From Alitta virens (taxonomy: Eukaryota; Annelida; Polychaeta; Phyllodocida; Nereididae): a stretch of DNA of 64,000 bases. Under the pieces are notes generated by a model, which was not told the DNA's origin, ran no database searches, and was given only the letters and a program-made list of their open reading frames with translations. Location: contig OW028576.1 of NCBI GenBank assembly GCA_932294295.1, positions 23,939,227 through 24,003,226 of the forward strand. The letters run 5' to 3'. The translations under genes and the position numbers were made by a program. Positions 44,001 to 54,642 of this stretch are shown one piece after another (the first letter of the stretch is position 1; every line of letters begins with the position of its first letter).

Positions 44001-46982
44001 ATGAAAGATAATTTACATGTATACGAGTTTAGAGTCCAAGTCTCTCTTGGACAGGCTCCATGCTATGTATGACAAAGTTTTGGTCAAGAGTCTTGAAGTG
44101 CTGTCTCACACCTGCAGCAACTTGACTCAGTGAGTGGGGCCTGAATGGATTTTTTTTGTGTTGGGAGGAGGAGGATAGGAGGAGGAATGATTCACGTAAA
44201 GCAGGCAGCTTTGTGGTCTGTACTGGATTGAAAAATTTGATATGAGCGCTAAATGAGTGCAAAATTCGCCCCGAATTAGCCAAATAATGAGCGCGCAGTT
44301 CATTGGAAACTAGCACGGGCATTGTGCACATCAATGTCTCTTTTTGTGCTTTCATAGTAAATGGATGAACGATTACTCATTCTTATGAGCTCACTGGTAC
44401 AGCACGTGGATGGCAGGGAAGATTTGCATGACTCCTTCATACCATGGTGATGGTTTGAGTCTGCTACCTCATGATTGCCAGGCGAGCCCCCACTAAACTA
44501 TAACATACACATTAGTACCCATCTATACAAATATCCAAAGTCAAATTGTAATGAGTTCTCTGAACTTACCATTTTGAATGTTCACGCCTTCAGTGGTTGT
44601 AATATTATCATGAGCATCATGTGCATCATCATGTTTACAGTTTTGGTCACAGTTTGGCCCACACCAGTTCACATCACAAACTACTTGCACTTGGAAGTCA
44701 AGTCTATATTGGAAAATAACAGAAAGTGTCCATATGTCAAGTGTAAAATATGTAAGTAGCTATAATAAACCTACACATGCTTTGTAACACAATGTAAGAA
44801 TATGTATTTCTGTCTTGTACTCCTCATAAAAAGTATTCAACAGCTGTACCACCGACAACTAAGCTCGCTCAAGCTTATATCCACTTCGGGAAATTAGGAA
44901 AGAGCAACCAGATAAACTGAGAACTTTCAAAAGATTCATCGGTTATAAAAATAGGTCATATCTTGAAAACTGCATGATGCAGACATGGTATAGGTACTAA
45001 AAAGTTTGGAATATGGACATTTATATTAACTGTCAATACATTTATATGGCCTGAAGTTGATACTTTATGAGTAATAAGGCAAAAAATCCATTGTCGGCAG
45101 AAAAAAATAGCACAAAACTGCATTTTATCTATTTGGCATTTGGGGGAGTTTTAAAATCCCTTTAAATGAGCCCAAATTTGCAAGTGAGACAGAAAGGGTT
45201 CATCGAAACTATTTAAGGGTTAGCCCCTTTGAATTTTATACATTCTTTTTTTTTTTGGGACACCCTCAACTATACCTATCCAGAGCTCATAAACATATAC
45301 CAAGCGCAACCAAGCCATAAGTAGCTAGCCACACATAACCGTTGCCTCAACTGATATTTCACATGAATGACTTTTACATATATCCTACAAATGATGTTTT
45401 GACCAGTGCCAGTTGGCAGGGTGTTTAGCCAAGCTATGTCTAATTTTGAAAAATCTGTCGATAAATGATTTACTTTAATTAGACCACTTTGAAATTGAGG
45501 CTGAATCAAACATGAAGTTTACACAACTCTATTATTACTAACCTGGTGCAATTCATGGCAAGGTTAAGCCTACCTCATGACCTCTGTAGTTAGGAAAAAG
45601 TTAATGACGACCTTCTGTATTATCACGATCTATTAAGAACAGTATACTAAGAGCAATGCATTTGACATGTGATTGATAATGCTCACTGTGTGCGTTCTTT
45701 GGCTTCGAAGAGCTGTGCCCATCTACCGTCTCTGGTAGCATTCAATGTCACGTCGATGGAAAAGAAGTCAACCAAGTCATCAGTATTGTGCTTATCACTG
45801 TCCCACACCTGGACTTTGAATAGGAAGCCACTCTGAAAATGCATGATAAAATGTAGAGGAAGTAAATTACATGGCCAAATGTGCCATGTGCGTTTTCCAT
45901 GCGTTTATCCAAATGCATGGAAAACGCACGTGGCACATTTGGCCTTGTAGCACTCAAGCATAGTTCCATGGGAAAGACCCATCAGCAGACACCCAAATAT
46001 TATATTGAAATGATCTGATCTCACTGACCTAGCTATAACTCTGACATCACTGAGGAACTGTTCTGATTTAGCTATTAACATAATATGCGTTCTTTTCACA
46101 GCTAGTTTGATGATGTTGAGGGGTATAACCAATTGGTTAAAATATTTCTAGCCTTTCCAAGTAATTATTATAAATAGAAAGGGAAAAAATAAAGTGTTTT
46201 CTTCAGTTATCGAAGACCCAGTCACAGCAAGTTCAATTTTTATTTTTGGATTTGGGGTTCTGGGGACACTATCCAATCAAGAACAGTCTGTCAAATGAGG
46301 TACTACCACAACATTGATTAATTATGTTCATTGCAAGCAGTTGTCCTGTTCTGTATGGTTGTTTCACTGGGTGCCAAGTAGTTAATTATGTGGTAGAATT
46401 TATATATATATATATATATCGGTTACATAAGATATCTGATGCAGTCTATATTCATCAACAAAGGTTTCATACATAAAATAATCACTTTATTGCAAAGGCT
46501 GGGTTATTTATTTTCTTTTTTTAATCTATTTGTACTAGACTTGGGTGATTTACATTACGAAGACCTCTTCATTAACCCAATAATATTTACTTTTTTTCTG
46601 CATTTTTCAGGGTTTCATGCGCATAGAACTGATCTAGAGGAAATAATTTATTAACCACCTGAATGCAAAAAAAAAACAAGTTACTTACTAGCCATTTTTT
46701 TAATCGAAATTGCATCGGATTTTGTATACCATAGATAGAAGCAAAGGATTTAATAACATTTTCGCCAGTGGCCGCTGTTTTTTGTTTTCCCATTGGACAA
46801 TGGTCCAATCCTGTTGAAGATCCTCCCAGTTGGTCCAGGCAGATAATAAAGTAATGGTCGCAGGGGTTTTCACAGTGGGACTTATATATTGTAGATTCAC
46901 AGCAGTAACCCCCATAAGCCTTACCCTCTTCATTGTTGTATTTCGTCAACCATAGGGATATGTTACCTTCACCTACAATCAT
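40828..46982 (-). CDS. Notch-ligand-like (MNNL/DSL-type) single-pass receptor with tyrosine-motif tail
   Basis: Seven minus-strand exons fit in phase: 46982-46689, 45832-45687, 44703-44570, 42425-42350, 41823-41716, 41353-41216 and 41077-40828. Together they are 1146 nt, 381 residues plus stop. The first two encode an MNNL-like module: paired cysteines (GGYCCE, CENPCDHYFIICLD) and a C2-type strand (FKVQVWDSDKHNTDDLVDFF). The third has DFQVQVVCDVNWCGPNCDQNC, matching the start of a DSL domain. The fourth is a TM segment (VVSVVGFILLVSTGVLA). The tail has YLAP, YMDL and YETL tyrosine motifs. Known DSL ligands then carry EGF repeats; none are seen here. The signal-peptide exon was not found upstream of 46982. 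Confidence 0.68.
41078..42349 (-). other. Introns and small cytosolic exons of the receptor
   Basis: Exons 41823-41716 and 41353-41216 lie here, both in the 2/1 phase shared by the whole tail. The rest is AT-rich intron. Confidence 0.55.
42426..44569 (-). other. Receptor intron between the TM and DSL-like exons
   Basis: AT-rich. No nested gene is recognised; an EGF-coding exon was looked for on the minus strand and not seen. Confidence 0.5.
45872..45944. repeat. Near-perfect 73-bp palindrome (MITE family D, minimal copy)
   Basis: GGCCAAATGTGCCATGTGCG at the left is mirrored by CGCACGTGGCACATTTGGCC at the right, with GTTTTCCATGCG / GCATGGAAAAC inside and only about 10 bp at the centre. It lies in the intron between the first two receptor exons found. 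Confidence 0.8.
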
Positions 46983-47674
46983 CTGAAAGGAAAGTCCTTA
47001 CCCTAGAAATACGGTTATTTGAAGCTGCCAAAATATGTTCAGTAACATAATTATTAAAGAAAATTCAACGTTTATCTTCAATGAATAATTTACATTTATC
47101 TGTAACTGTGGTATTTGACAAATTGAAGCAAACATTAACTAAAAAGGTAAAAATCTAATTTAAACGGTGTCATAGTTTGCGTGAAAAACAAAGTTTCATG
47201 AAAGTTGTAAAATTGCGGTAACTGTGTTGGTTGCCCTTTTCATGTTTTGAACACACTCTACAAATAGCTAAGTATTTTTGTGTTTTTCCAGCAATATATC
47301 ACTGTAACCTTGCTGATTTATTGCTATATCAACGATGTGAATAGTTCAGAGGAACTATTACGAGTTTAAGTCAGTTTCAGGTCCGTTTTTGTTTTTTAAA
47401 CAGTACTAATTTTAAATTGCCGACACACCACGCTTATATTAGCACTTTCAATGCCAATAATTGTTGTCTTTTTCAGGTCTTTTTACTCCTATCGACTGTC
47501 ACACTTTGAATGAAGTACTGTCTTGGCTGATTGCTTTCTAGACAACCTATGTTTTCCACACCTGTCAAGAAGCCAAAACGAATGTCACTTTTCAGACAAC
47601 ACCACCAAGCTAAGCTTTCGATTTTCAGGGTTAATTACATTGTACTTGTCATTTGAGTGCAGTAACTGCCAGGT
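46983..47674. other. Upstream of the receptor exon; no gene recognised
   Basis: The signal-peptide exon and promoter of the minus-strand receptor should be here or further right, but I could not identify them. Confidence 0.4.
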
Positions 47675-50272
47675 TTGTCATTTACATATTTCAGAATTCC
47701 TGACTTAAAAGTTTCTGAGATGAACTCTACCCAAGATGAAAATGAAACACAACCACAGCCCATGGCCACCTGTAAAATCATTCCTGAAGAGCTTCACACA
47801 ACCACCTGTAAATTTGATGGAAAGTACACAGGAGCTGCAAGAACTGTAGGTCATTTGTCTTGCTCATTATGTTGCCACACATATCATAAAGATTGCATAG
47901 CATTTTCTAATGATTCACCTTAGTTCTGGCCTTGTCCCTCATGTAAAACTATTGCTGCTGATGTAAGTAACCTTCACAAAAGACTTGATTCAGTAATTGC
48001 TCAAAATGTAAACTTAATGCAGATAATTAACCAGCAGCAAACACTATGCTTAATTTCCTGCTGCCCTAACCCTTAAATTAATTAATCCCTGATCAAGATG
48101 ACTCCATCCAAGCTGCAAAGAAAATCGGCCACAAGTCTTTTTCCAGTGTACCTCACAGAGCTGACAACAGAGCCGACACCAACAAGATAAACACGGTCAA
48201 CCAGCTTTTATGCACAGTTAGTTTCCTATGAAGAGGATGCCACTTTCATCAACAATGACGACCACTTCCACTTCAGGGACAACACTGTAGACTTCAACCT
48301 TCTGTTGCCCGACCAACTCCATCTGTCATCAAAAGGAGTGAAAAAGTTGTTTTCCAACTAAAGCCTGTCCAAAAAAGCAAAACCCAGTATTGCCCATCGA
48401 CCTACAACAGACCAGTCCTGGAGAACTGCTTCACCACCTACATCTGTCCCACCACTGATGTCCCTCACACTGAAAATGACCCTTGACTCGTCTCTGCCCC
48501 ACAATACCACACCAATCTACTTCCGTGGCTCCAGCTCCCCACTCAGGAATTACTTGATGTCTTGAAGACATCAAACAAGGCACCATGTATGAGATCCTAT
48601 GATCAAAGTCTCGTCAATGCCCTCAGTTCCTACAGACCTTCAAGGGAATCCCACAATCGCACACTCATACACTGCAAGTCCATACTGGGGTAGAGGCCCA
48701 AACGGCGAAGGACACAACACGCTTGAAAGACTCCTGATGACTCTACGCTCAGAGTTGTCCTTTGCACAGCCCCGCCACTTCACCCCCCCATCCGAGCATA
48801 ACCCAACACACCCAACTCCAATCCAGACAACAACAACTGAGATGCTTCAACTGTGGTGAGGCATCTCACACAAAGACTACCTGCTGGCACAGTGCTCCTC
48901 TTTGTTGCTTCTCCTGCAAAGGACCTAGCCACAAGCAGAAGTTCTCCCAACATCGTTAGGTCGTCAATATGTCAGCTGATCAGGTCTTTTCCCATTATAA
49001 AGATCATCTAAGTGTGAAATCAATCACAGGGAAGGTAAACAATGATCAATAATTTGTTTTCAAACAAGTAACTCAAACAATCACTGAAAATAGACTGCAG
49101 ACAAATAAAGCAAGTGGATTTGATAACATATCTCTAAAATTCCTCAAATTAGGAGCGGAACACATAAGTCACTCCATCATACCAATTATTAACTATAGCA
49201 TTAGCCAAAATATATACCCTGACTATACCAAGAGAGCTGAAGTAACTCCTCTGTATAAAACATCTGACCAATTACCAAAAGAAAATTATAGGCCCCTAAG
49301 CACATGCCATGTATATAATTATGCTGATGACAACACACTGTCTTTCTCACACAGTAACTCATCTATAATTAAAAGCACATTGGTTTAATGTAAACTTCAT
49401 GAAAGCCAACCCATATACATTTCAGGCCATTTGCCTTAGCAAAGAGAATGTATCTATGGTAGTCTTGTAATCAAGTCAGACACCACTGTTAAACTACTAG
49501 GGGTAAACTTTTATAACAAATTAAACTTTCATAACGATGTACCAGCTCAGCAGATAAATGCCCTGCAGAGGCTATGTAAAAACCTTGACTATACAAGTAA
49601 ACTCAGGATCTATGAGTCTTTGTAGCTTCAGACTTTGTTTATTGCTCAAATGTCTATACTTCTTTTACAATAGGGCAGGCTAAAAAACTTGAAAAACTAA
49701 ATGAAAGGGCAATAAGACTGCTCTGCAATGACTACGATAAACCCTATGATAACTTACTGTTAAAAACAGGTAAAAGACAGGTAAAAGTCCTTCTTTACGA
49801 GACAAGTCACTCCATATGATATGAGGGATAACTTCAAATTAATGAAGCCAGTATAAATTACAGTCCAATTTGGCATGCATTTAATTGCTTATCAAGGTCC
49901 TCTGGTATTGAATGTGTTACCTATCGATGTAAAGAACACAATGGACTTTATGCAATTACAAAATTCGTTAAGAAGTAGCTATGTTCTTAGCACATGTCAA
50001 TGTGGCAACTGCATTTTATGTAAAAGAAACAGCCTGCAAGATTTAATTTACACAATGTTACCAACTCATCTATTTATTTCTCATCTATTCATTTGTAAAT
50101 ATTTCACCTTGTTGTTTGTCACAATTTTCTGTCGGCGAAAATATTTTACAGCTTGTGTTTTATTGTTATTTGTATCACCACCGACTTTAAATAAAATGTC
50201 TTATCTTATCTTATGTTATCTTATGTTATCTTATGTTATGTTATGTTATTTTATCTTATCTTATCTTATCCA
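47675..50272 (+). mobile_element. Decayed LINE with PHD- and CCHC-finger ORF1
   Basis: At about 47810-47960 a PHD-like finger (CSLCCHTYHKDC ... CPSC) is broken by a TAG. At about 48845-48950 two CCHC knuckles occur (CFNCGEASHTKTTC, then CFSCKGPSHKQ). From 49106 an RT piece reads ASGFDNISLKFLKLGAEHI and KENYRPLS, then jumps to YADD at about 49320, so the RT centre is deleted. Later pieces (KLEKLNERAIRLL) are RT C-terminal. The element ends in TTATC/TTATG repeats at 50199-50272, as many LINEs do. There are many stops; it is dead. Confidence 0.7.
50199..50272 (+). repeat. (TTATC/TTATG)n pentanucleotide tail
   Basis: About 75 bp of TTATC and TTATG units at the LINE 3' end, probably its own tail repeat. 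Confidence 0.85.
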
Positions 50273-50439
50273 TCACCTTCTCAAATACTTTGGACAATTG
50301 GACAACTCAACAAAATCTACTTACCTTAAGTGAATGTAAAAGCATCAGCAAGCAAATACTCTTGTGATCCATATTGAGTAACCATCTCATCAATGTTCAT
50401 TCCAAGCAATAGCTCTGTTAATAATATTTGTGGATGCGT

Positions 50440-50884
50440 AATGCTATCCTACACTGTACAAAACACATCTGTATCACTTCCTGCATCAATAGGAAGTATA
50501 AGGATTTTGGCTAAAGCTAAAAATAACCAACACACAAAAATCCATGACCTATGTGCGCTGCATGATTTAAAATTCTGTTCCAAATTAAAGAATTAATTGC
50601 TTCCTCAATATTTTTTATCCGAATCATTCTTATCTAAAAATTATTGTCATCCTTACCTCACCCGTCAATCAAGTGATCTTCGTTTGCCTGCTGTGAGTTA
50701 TGACTTCGCAAGAAATGGCATGAGTTACAGGTACCCAGTAATATACAACAATATGGATATAATTTTCAAAGGAAAAATATTAACACATAGTTTAGATGGC
50801 TTAAAAACCTACATTAAAAGAAAATTTATAGCATCGTATAATATCAATTGTTATTTTCCAAATTGTTATTCATTTGGCCGTTAG
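50440..50884 (+). mobile_element. Second LINE ORF2 C-terminal fragment
   Basis: After one in-frame stop, the reading TRQSSDLRLPAVSYDFARNG...YPVIYNNM and GLKTYIKRKF matches the last part of LINE ORF2 proteins (TRxxxxLxxP ... WNxLP ... FKxxLKxxL). It lies beyond the tail of the first LINE, so it is a separate insertion or rearranged copy. Confidence 0.55.
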
Positions 50885-50929
50885 TCTCCTCCTGTGATCC
50901 AGACACTGCACAACTGATAATAGTAGTTA

Positions 50930-51650
50930 AAAGGCTACGATAAAACGGAGCTTCTGGTGGTCTACGACAGGTGGTGCTAGTGGTATCGGTGGCAGTGGCC
51001 ACTAGGTGGCGCTTCGACGATATGTATGGACGGCGTACCTCGAATGGGTGCCCGAAGGCCTAGACGACGTGCTCAGTGTGAAGGATGAGCAGGTTGAACG
51101 CCAAGGGGTATAGTTGAGAGTCTGTTGAACGCCAGGGGCTACAGGCTATGAATTTAGAGGACATGATATGTGTACCAAAGCTTAGAATTATCCTGTTGAT
51201 TAATGAGCTGTCAGGCACTTATTGTACTTATTTTACACTTTGCAAAGTCAACGACAGGCGGAGCTAGTGGTTGTGTGTGAACGCCAGGGGCTATAGCTTG
51301 ATTACTACAAATACATTAAACTTATGCTTTCGAATGTGTGCTAAGGCTCAGTATTAAGGGACCATTTATGTACTAGGCTTAACATTCCCACAATCAACAA
51401 CAGACTGTGCTACATGCTAATTGTACGAGAACTGTATAACTTGTTATATATATGATTATATGATGACCTATTGACAGTCATGGTAAGGAGTTAATTCCAC
51501 ATAACGACCTCAGATGGTTTAAGAGCATGATATGTAGGATAACTTTTAGTTATGGTTATTGATCACAAATATTAACAATGGCATCCTCAGTGCCTATGTG
51601 TAAGATACGCGCTTGTCAGACATATAAGATGAATAATAAGTCAGTGACGC
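50930..51650 (+). other. Left flank of the Polinton, with short repeats
   Basis: No gene. GAACGCCARGGGSTAYAG-type words occur three times (about 51096, 51124 and 51278), and CGACAGGYGGWGCTAGTGG twice (about 50970 and 51250). It may be the terminal-repeat region of the element. Confidence 0.4.
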
Positions 51651-51658
51651 AGTTCATG

Positions 51659-51665
51659 TATAAAT
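51659..51665 (+). promoter_or_regulatory. TATA box of the first Polinton gene
   Basis: TATAAAT ends 40 bp before the ATG at 51706. Confidence 0.5.
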
Positions 51666-51705
51666 CTAGAGAAGACAGGACAATATATGCACAGTAGAAG
51701 CTAGC

Positions 51706-52134
51706 ATGGCATACACAATAAGTTGGTGCGTTTTTTCGTATCCTGATTGCGAGGATCCTAAGTGTTTAACACTGTTGTACAGCTCAGAGAATGTTTTCTC
51801 ATCTTTAAATGAATGTATAAGCAATTATTATCTATCAGGTGTACCATCTAAATGTATGGAGCAATGCACAGACTGGGTTGTTAAATTCTATGCCTTAGGG
51901 GACTGCAAACAGGTACCAGCAGAGATATACAGCCTAACATGGGTTGCATTTAACATTGTGCCCTGTTTAATGTGTGCTGTAGAACATTACATAGAAGTGG
52001 TAAGGAGTGACGACTCCTTTACAGATCTTATTACATGTTTGAAGAACTATCATGATAACCTTGATATTGATAAATATGATCCTGCACATAGAACCATTGT
52101 TAATGTTGAAGTTAGTCGTCACAATCATCGATAA
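51706..52134 (+). CDS. Unknown cysteine-rich protein, 142 aa
   Basis: An intact frame with an upstream TATA box. It has about ten cysteines (PDCEDPKC, CMEQCTDW, CLMC) and a helical, mostly neutral body; no signal peptide is clear. I do not recognise the family. Its place just left of the integrase, on the same strand, suggests it belongs to the Polinton. Confidence 0.5.
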   Translation: MAYTISWCVFSYPDCEDPKCLTLLYSSENVFSSLNECISNYYLSGVPSKCMEQCTDWVVKFYALGDCKQVPAEIYSLTWVAFNIVPCLMCAVEHYIEVVRSDDSFTDLITCLKNYHDNLDIDKYDPAHRTIVNVEVSRHNHR

Positions 52135-52576
52135 AGTACCGGATGCTAGGATATGACTCATCATATAAGGTTAGTATATATTTATTTATAGTATTAATAT
52201 GCTATTATTATGTTCTTATTCTACTGATCTACTATATATTATGACATTATGTTTCAGAAGATGCTATTGCAGTACATACAACAAATCGCAGAAGAAGCTA
52301 TTGCAGTACATACAAAAAATCGTATATCAGGACAACACAAACACTTATATTATGTACCAAACGCTAATGTCAATAAAATGAGCACCAATCACACACTACC
52401 TCGTTGTTACGTATATAGCTGTATTTATACTGATATGTCAGTTGAGAATGAGTATACCATAGACATCACATGCAGTTGACAGAGTGATTTGTTATACTAT
52501 TATGTATTAAACAGATAGCAAGCAGTCTTTATTCATAATAGCCATCATAGTTATCGTTAACGTACTATCCATCATT
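52135..52576 (+). other. Gap before integrase, with a direct repeat
   Basis: A unit of about 35 bp ending CTATTGCAGTACATACAA occurs twice in tandem near 52255-52320. Small frames here overlap each other and are not supported as genes. Confidence 0.45.
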
Positions 52577-53548
52577 ATGGCTCACAAATCGTTTGAGATA
52601 GATCAGTTTTTGAGTGGTATCTATTACACAATAGGTCAACCTAGTAGTTATTCAGGTGTACGAAAAGTGTGGAACGAAGTAAAGAAGAGACAAACTAAGC
52701 CTAGAGGTATCACGTTATCAGTCGTGGGCAAATGGTTGAAAGAGCAGACAACTCATAACATACATAGTACGCCTACAAAAATATTTAATACCGAACATAT
52801 AATAGTTGAACATATTGATGACCAATGGGATAGTGATATCATACAGATGGACGAATTAGCCAAATATAATAGGGGATACAAATATATCTTAACATGTATA
52901 GATCTTTTTTCACGTTATGCATGGGCACGGCCTCTTAAGTTTAAAAAATCAACAGATGTTACGATAGCATTTGCAGATATTGTTAAAACGTCAGGCAGGG
53001 AATGCAAGACTATACGCACTGATCAAGGTGGAGAGTATACAGGAGCTTCATTTCAAAGACTGGTACACAGCAGAGGTATAAATCACATGATAGCATATGG
53101 TCATCTCAAAGCTTCTTACAGTGAACGATTCAATAGAACATTAGAAAATAAACTGTTTAAGTACTTTTACGAACAGCAGACAGCAATGTACATAGACATT
53201 CTGGATGATGTCATGTTCAGCTATAATAACACAGTCCACCACTCTATTAACATGGCGCCTGCTGCTGTTAACACAGCAAATTCACATACTATATATGAAC
53301 AAGTGTACATACCCATACTTAACAGATGGGCTAACACACCTGTCAAGTTCACTATAACTCTAGGAAGTCTGGTTAGACTGAGTTTATACACTGGCCCTTT
53401 TTCACGAGGCTATCACGAAAAGTGGACTGAGGAACTATTCACAGTTTGTAATCAAATTCCATCACATCCTCCTAGATATAAAGTGCAGGATCTCAATGGA
53501 GAGAGTATCAAATCAAAGGGTCATTCTACACAGAAGAGTTGCTATTAG
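52577..53548 (+). CDS. Polinton retrovirus-like integrase
   Basis: The frame is 323 codons from ATG 52577. The catalytic D,D,E triad is visible: DIIQMDELAKYNRGYKYILT (D near residue 96), TIRTDQGGEYTG (D near 148) and YSERFNRTLENK (E near 185). It cuts and joins element DNA to the host genome. After about 53515 the family-like C-terminus (SFYTEELL ...) moves to another frame and runs to about 53604, so a one-base shift truncates the last 30 or so residues. The core domains are whole. Confidence 0.88.
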   Translation: MAHKSFEIDQFLSGIYYTIGQPSSYSGVRKVWNEVKKRQTKPRGITLSVVGKWLKEQTTHNIHSTPTKIFNTEHIIVEHIDDQWDSDIIQMDELAKYNRGYKYILTCIDLFSRYAWARPLKFKKSTDVTIAFADIVKTSGRECKTIRTDQGGEYTGASFQRLVHSRGINHMIAYGHLKASYSERFNRTLENKLFKYFYEQQTAMYIDILDDVMFSYNNTVHHSINMAPAAVNTANSHTIYEQVYIPILNRWANTPVKFTITLGSLVRLSLYTGPFSRGYHEKWTEELFTVCNQIPSHPPRYKVQDLNGESIKSKGHSTQKSCY

Positions 53549-53712
53549 CATCTGTTCAAAACTTAGATGATATAACATATAAAATTGACAGTTATAAAGA
53601 CTAAAAAGGTTAAAGGTTGCAAACTAAGCCTTATTAAATGGTATGGTTATTCTGACAAGTTTAATACTTACATACCAACAACATCCATACAGCATTACAA
53701 AAGTAAACAATA

Positions 53713-54138
53713 ATGTTTGTGTACATATCATCCGATGTTGATAAGGAGAACTACTTTCCTGGTAATACATCAACATCATTCAGGGTTAAACTACCAGGTA
53801 GGGTAACATTCAGACCCCAAGGTAATTGGGAAGTTGCCTTATTAGACATAGATTTACCTAGACCTGTTGACAAGTATAACTCTATATATATCACCATTAA
53901 CTCATCTATATGTAAACCTAGTCCTGTCAATGCTATACTGTCACCTATTTTAAACAGAGTGTACTTCAACCAAATCAGCAGAGGGGCACCAGTGTATTTT
54001 GATAACCCGCGCTATGTACCTCTGTGTGTTGATGGTTTAGACATTATAGACATATATTTAACAGATAACACAGGCATATACCCATCATTCAAGCAAGGGA
54101 AGGTCAATGGGACACTACACTTCAGGTTAATAACATAG
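53713..54138 (+). CDS. Penton-like minor capsid protein
   Basis: The protein has 141 residues. The N-terminus has the pattern of Polinton minor capsid proteins: YISSD, then FPGNTSTSFRVKLP and GNWEVALLDIDLP. The body is beta-rich, as expected for a single jelly-roll. It lies between integrase and the capsid genes, the usual place. It should form the vertices of the particle. The frame is intact. Confidence 0.75.
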   Translation: MFVYISSDVDKENYFPGNTSTSFRVKLPGRVTFRPQGNWEVALLDIDLPRPVDKYNSIYITINSSICKPSPVNAILSPILNRVYFNQISRGAPVYFDNPRYVPLCVDGLDIIDIYLTDNTGIYPSFKQGKVNGTLHFRLIT

Positions 54139-54170
54139 AGACTGCAGATCTCCTTACATACAGATATATT

Positions 54171-54632
54171 ATGGCTGATAATGCGAAGTATTACTCTTTT
54201 AATAAGGGTGTAGATTACGACATTCTACTAAAACATTTCAAAGGTCAAGCAGATGGTACGGCAGCACCATATCTTACTAGCTCACGTTTTCATAACAAAA
54301 GGTCGTACGCTAATTCACACACATGTCGTATAATTATTGTTAATAAACCGAAAACTAATACTAAAACTACAAACAAGAAAGATATAAGTACTGGCGATGT
54401 TATTGACCCTACAGAGGCGCAACGTCGTAGGGCGTTGAATGAATTAGAAGTTGCAGCTACTAATATAACTACTGAACAGAAGACTCATCCTAATCACTCT
54501 GTTTTGAGTAGAGCTAATAGTAAGACATACCATAAGAGGCACATAGTATATAGGACACCTGCAGAAAAGAGAAAAAGAGTGAAGAAGACTGTTGATAAGG
54601 TTATACAACGTACGAAGGACGTGTTTGATTAA
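54171..54632 (+). CDS. Basic Polinton protein, possibly DNA-condensing
   Basis: The protein has 153 residues and is rich in Lys/Arg/Thr/Asn (AEKRKRVKKTVDKV near the end). It lies between the penton and major capsid genes. Polintons and adenoviruses often carry small basic core proteins here; I infer that role from charge and place only. No domain is recognised. Confidence 0.55.
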   Translation: MADNAKYYSFNKGVDYDILLKHFKGQADGTAAPYLTSSRFHNKRSYANSHTCRIIIVNKPKTNTKTTNKKDISTGDVIDPTEAQRRRALNELEVAATNITTEQKTHPNHSVLSRANSKTYHKRHIVYRTPAEKRKRVKKTVDKVIQRTKDVFD

Positions 54633-54642
54633 TATACTAACC

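Noticed and set aside
44029..44355. 108-codon minus-strand frame
   Set aside because: No domain, splice fit or repeat explanation; lies in the receptor intron and looks like chance.
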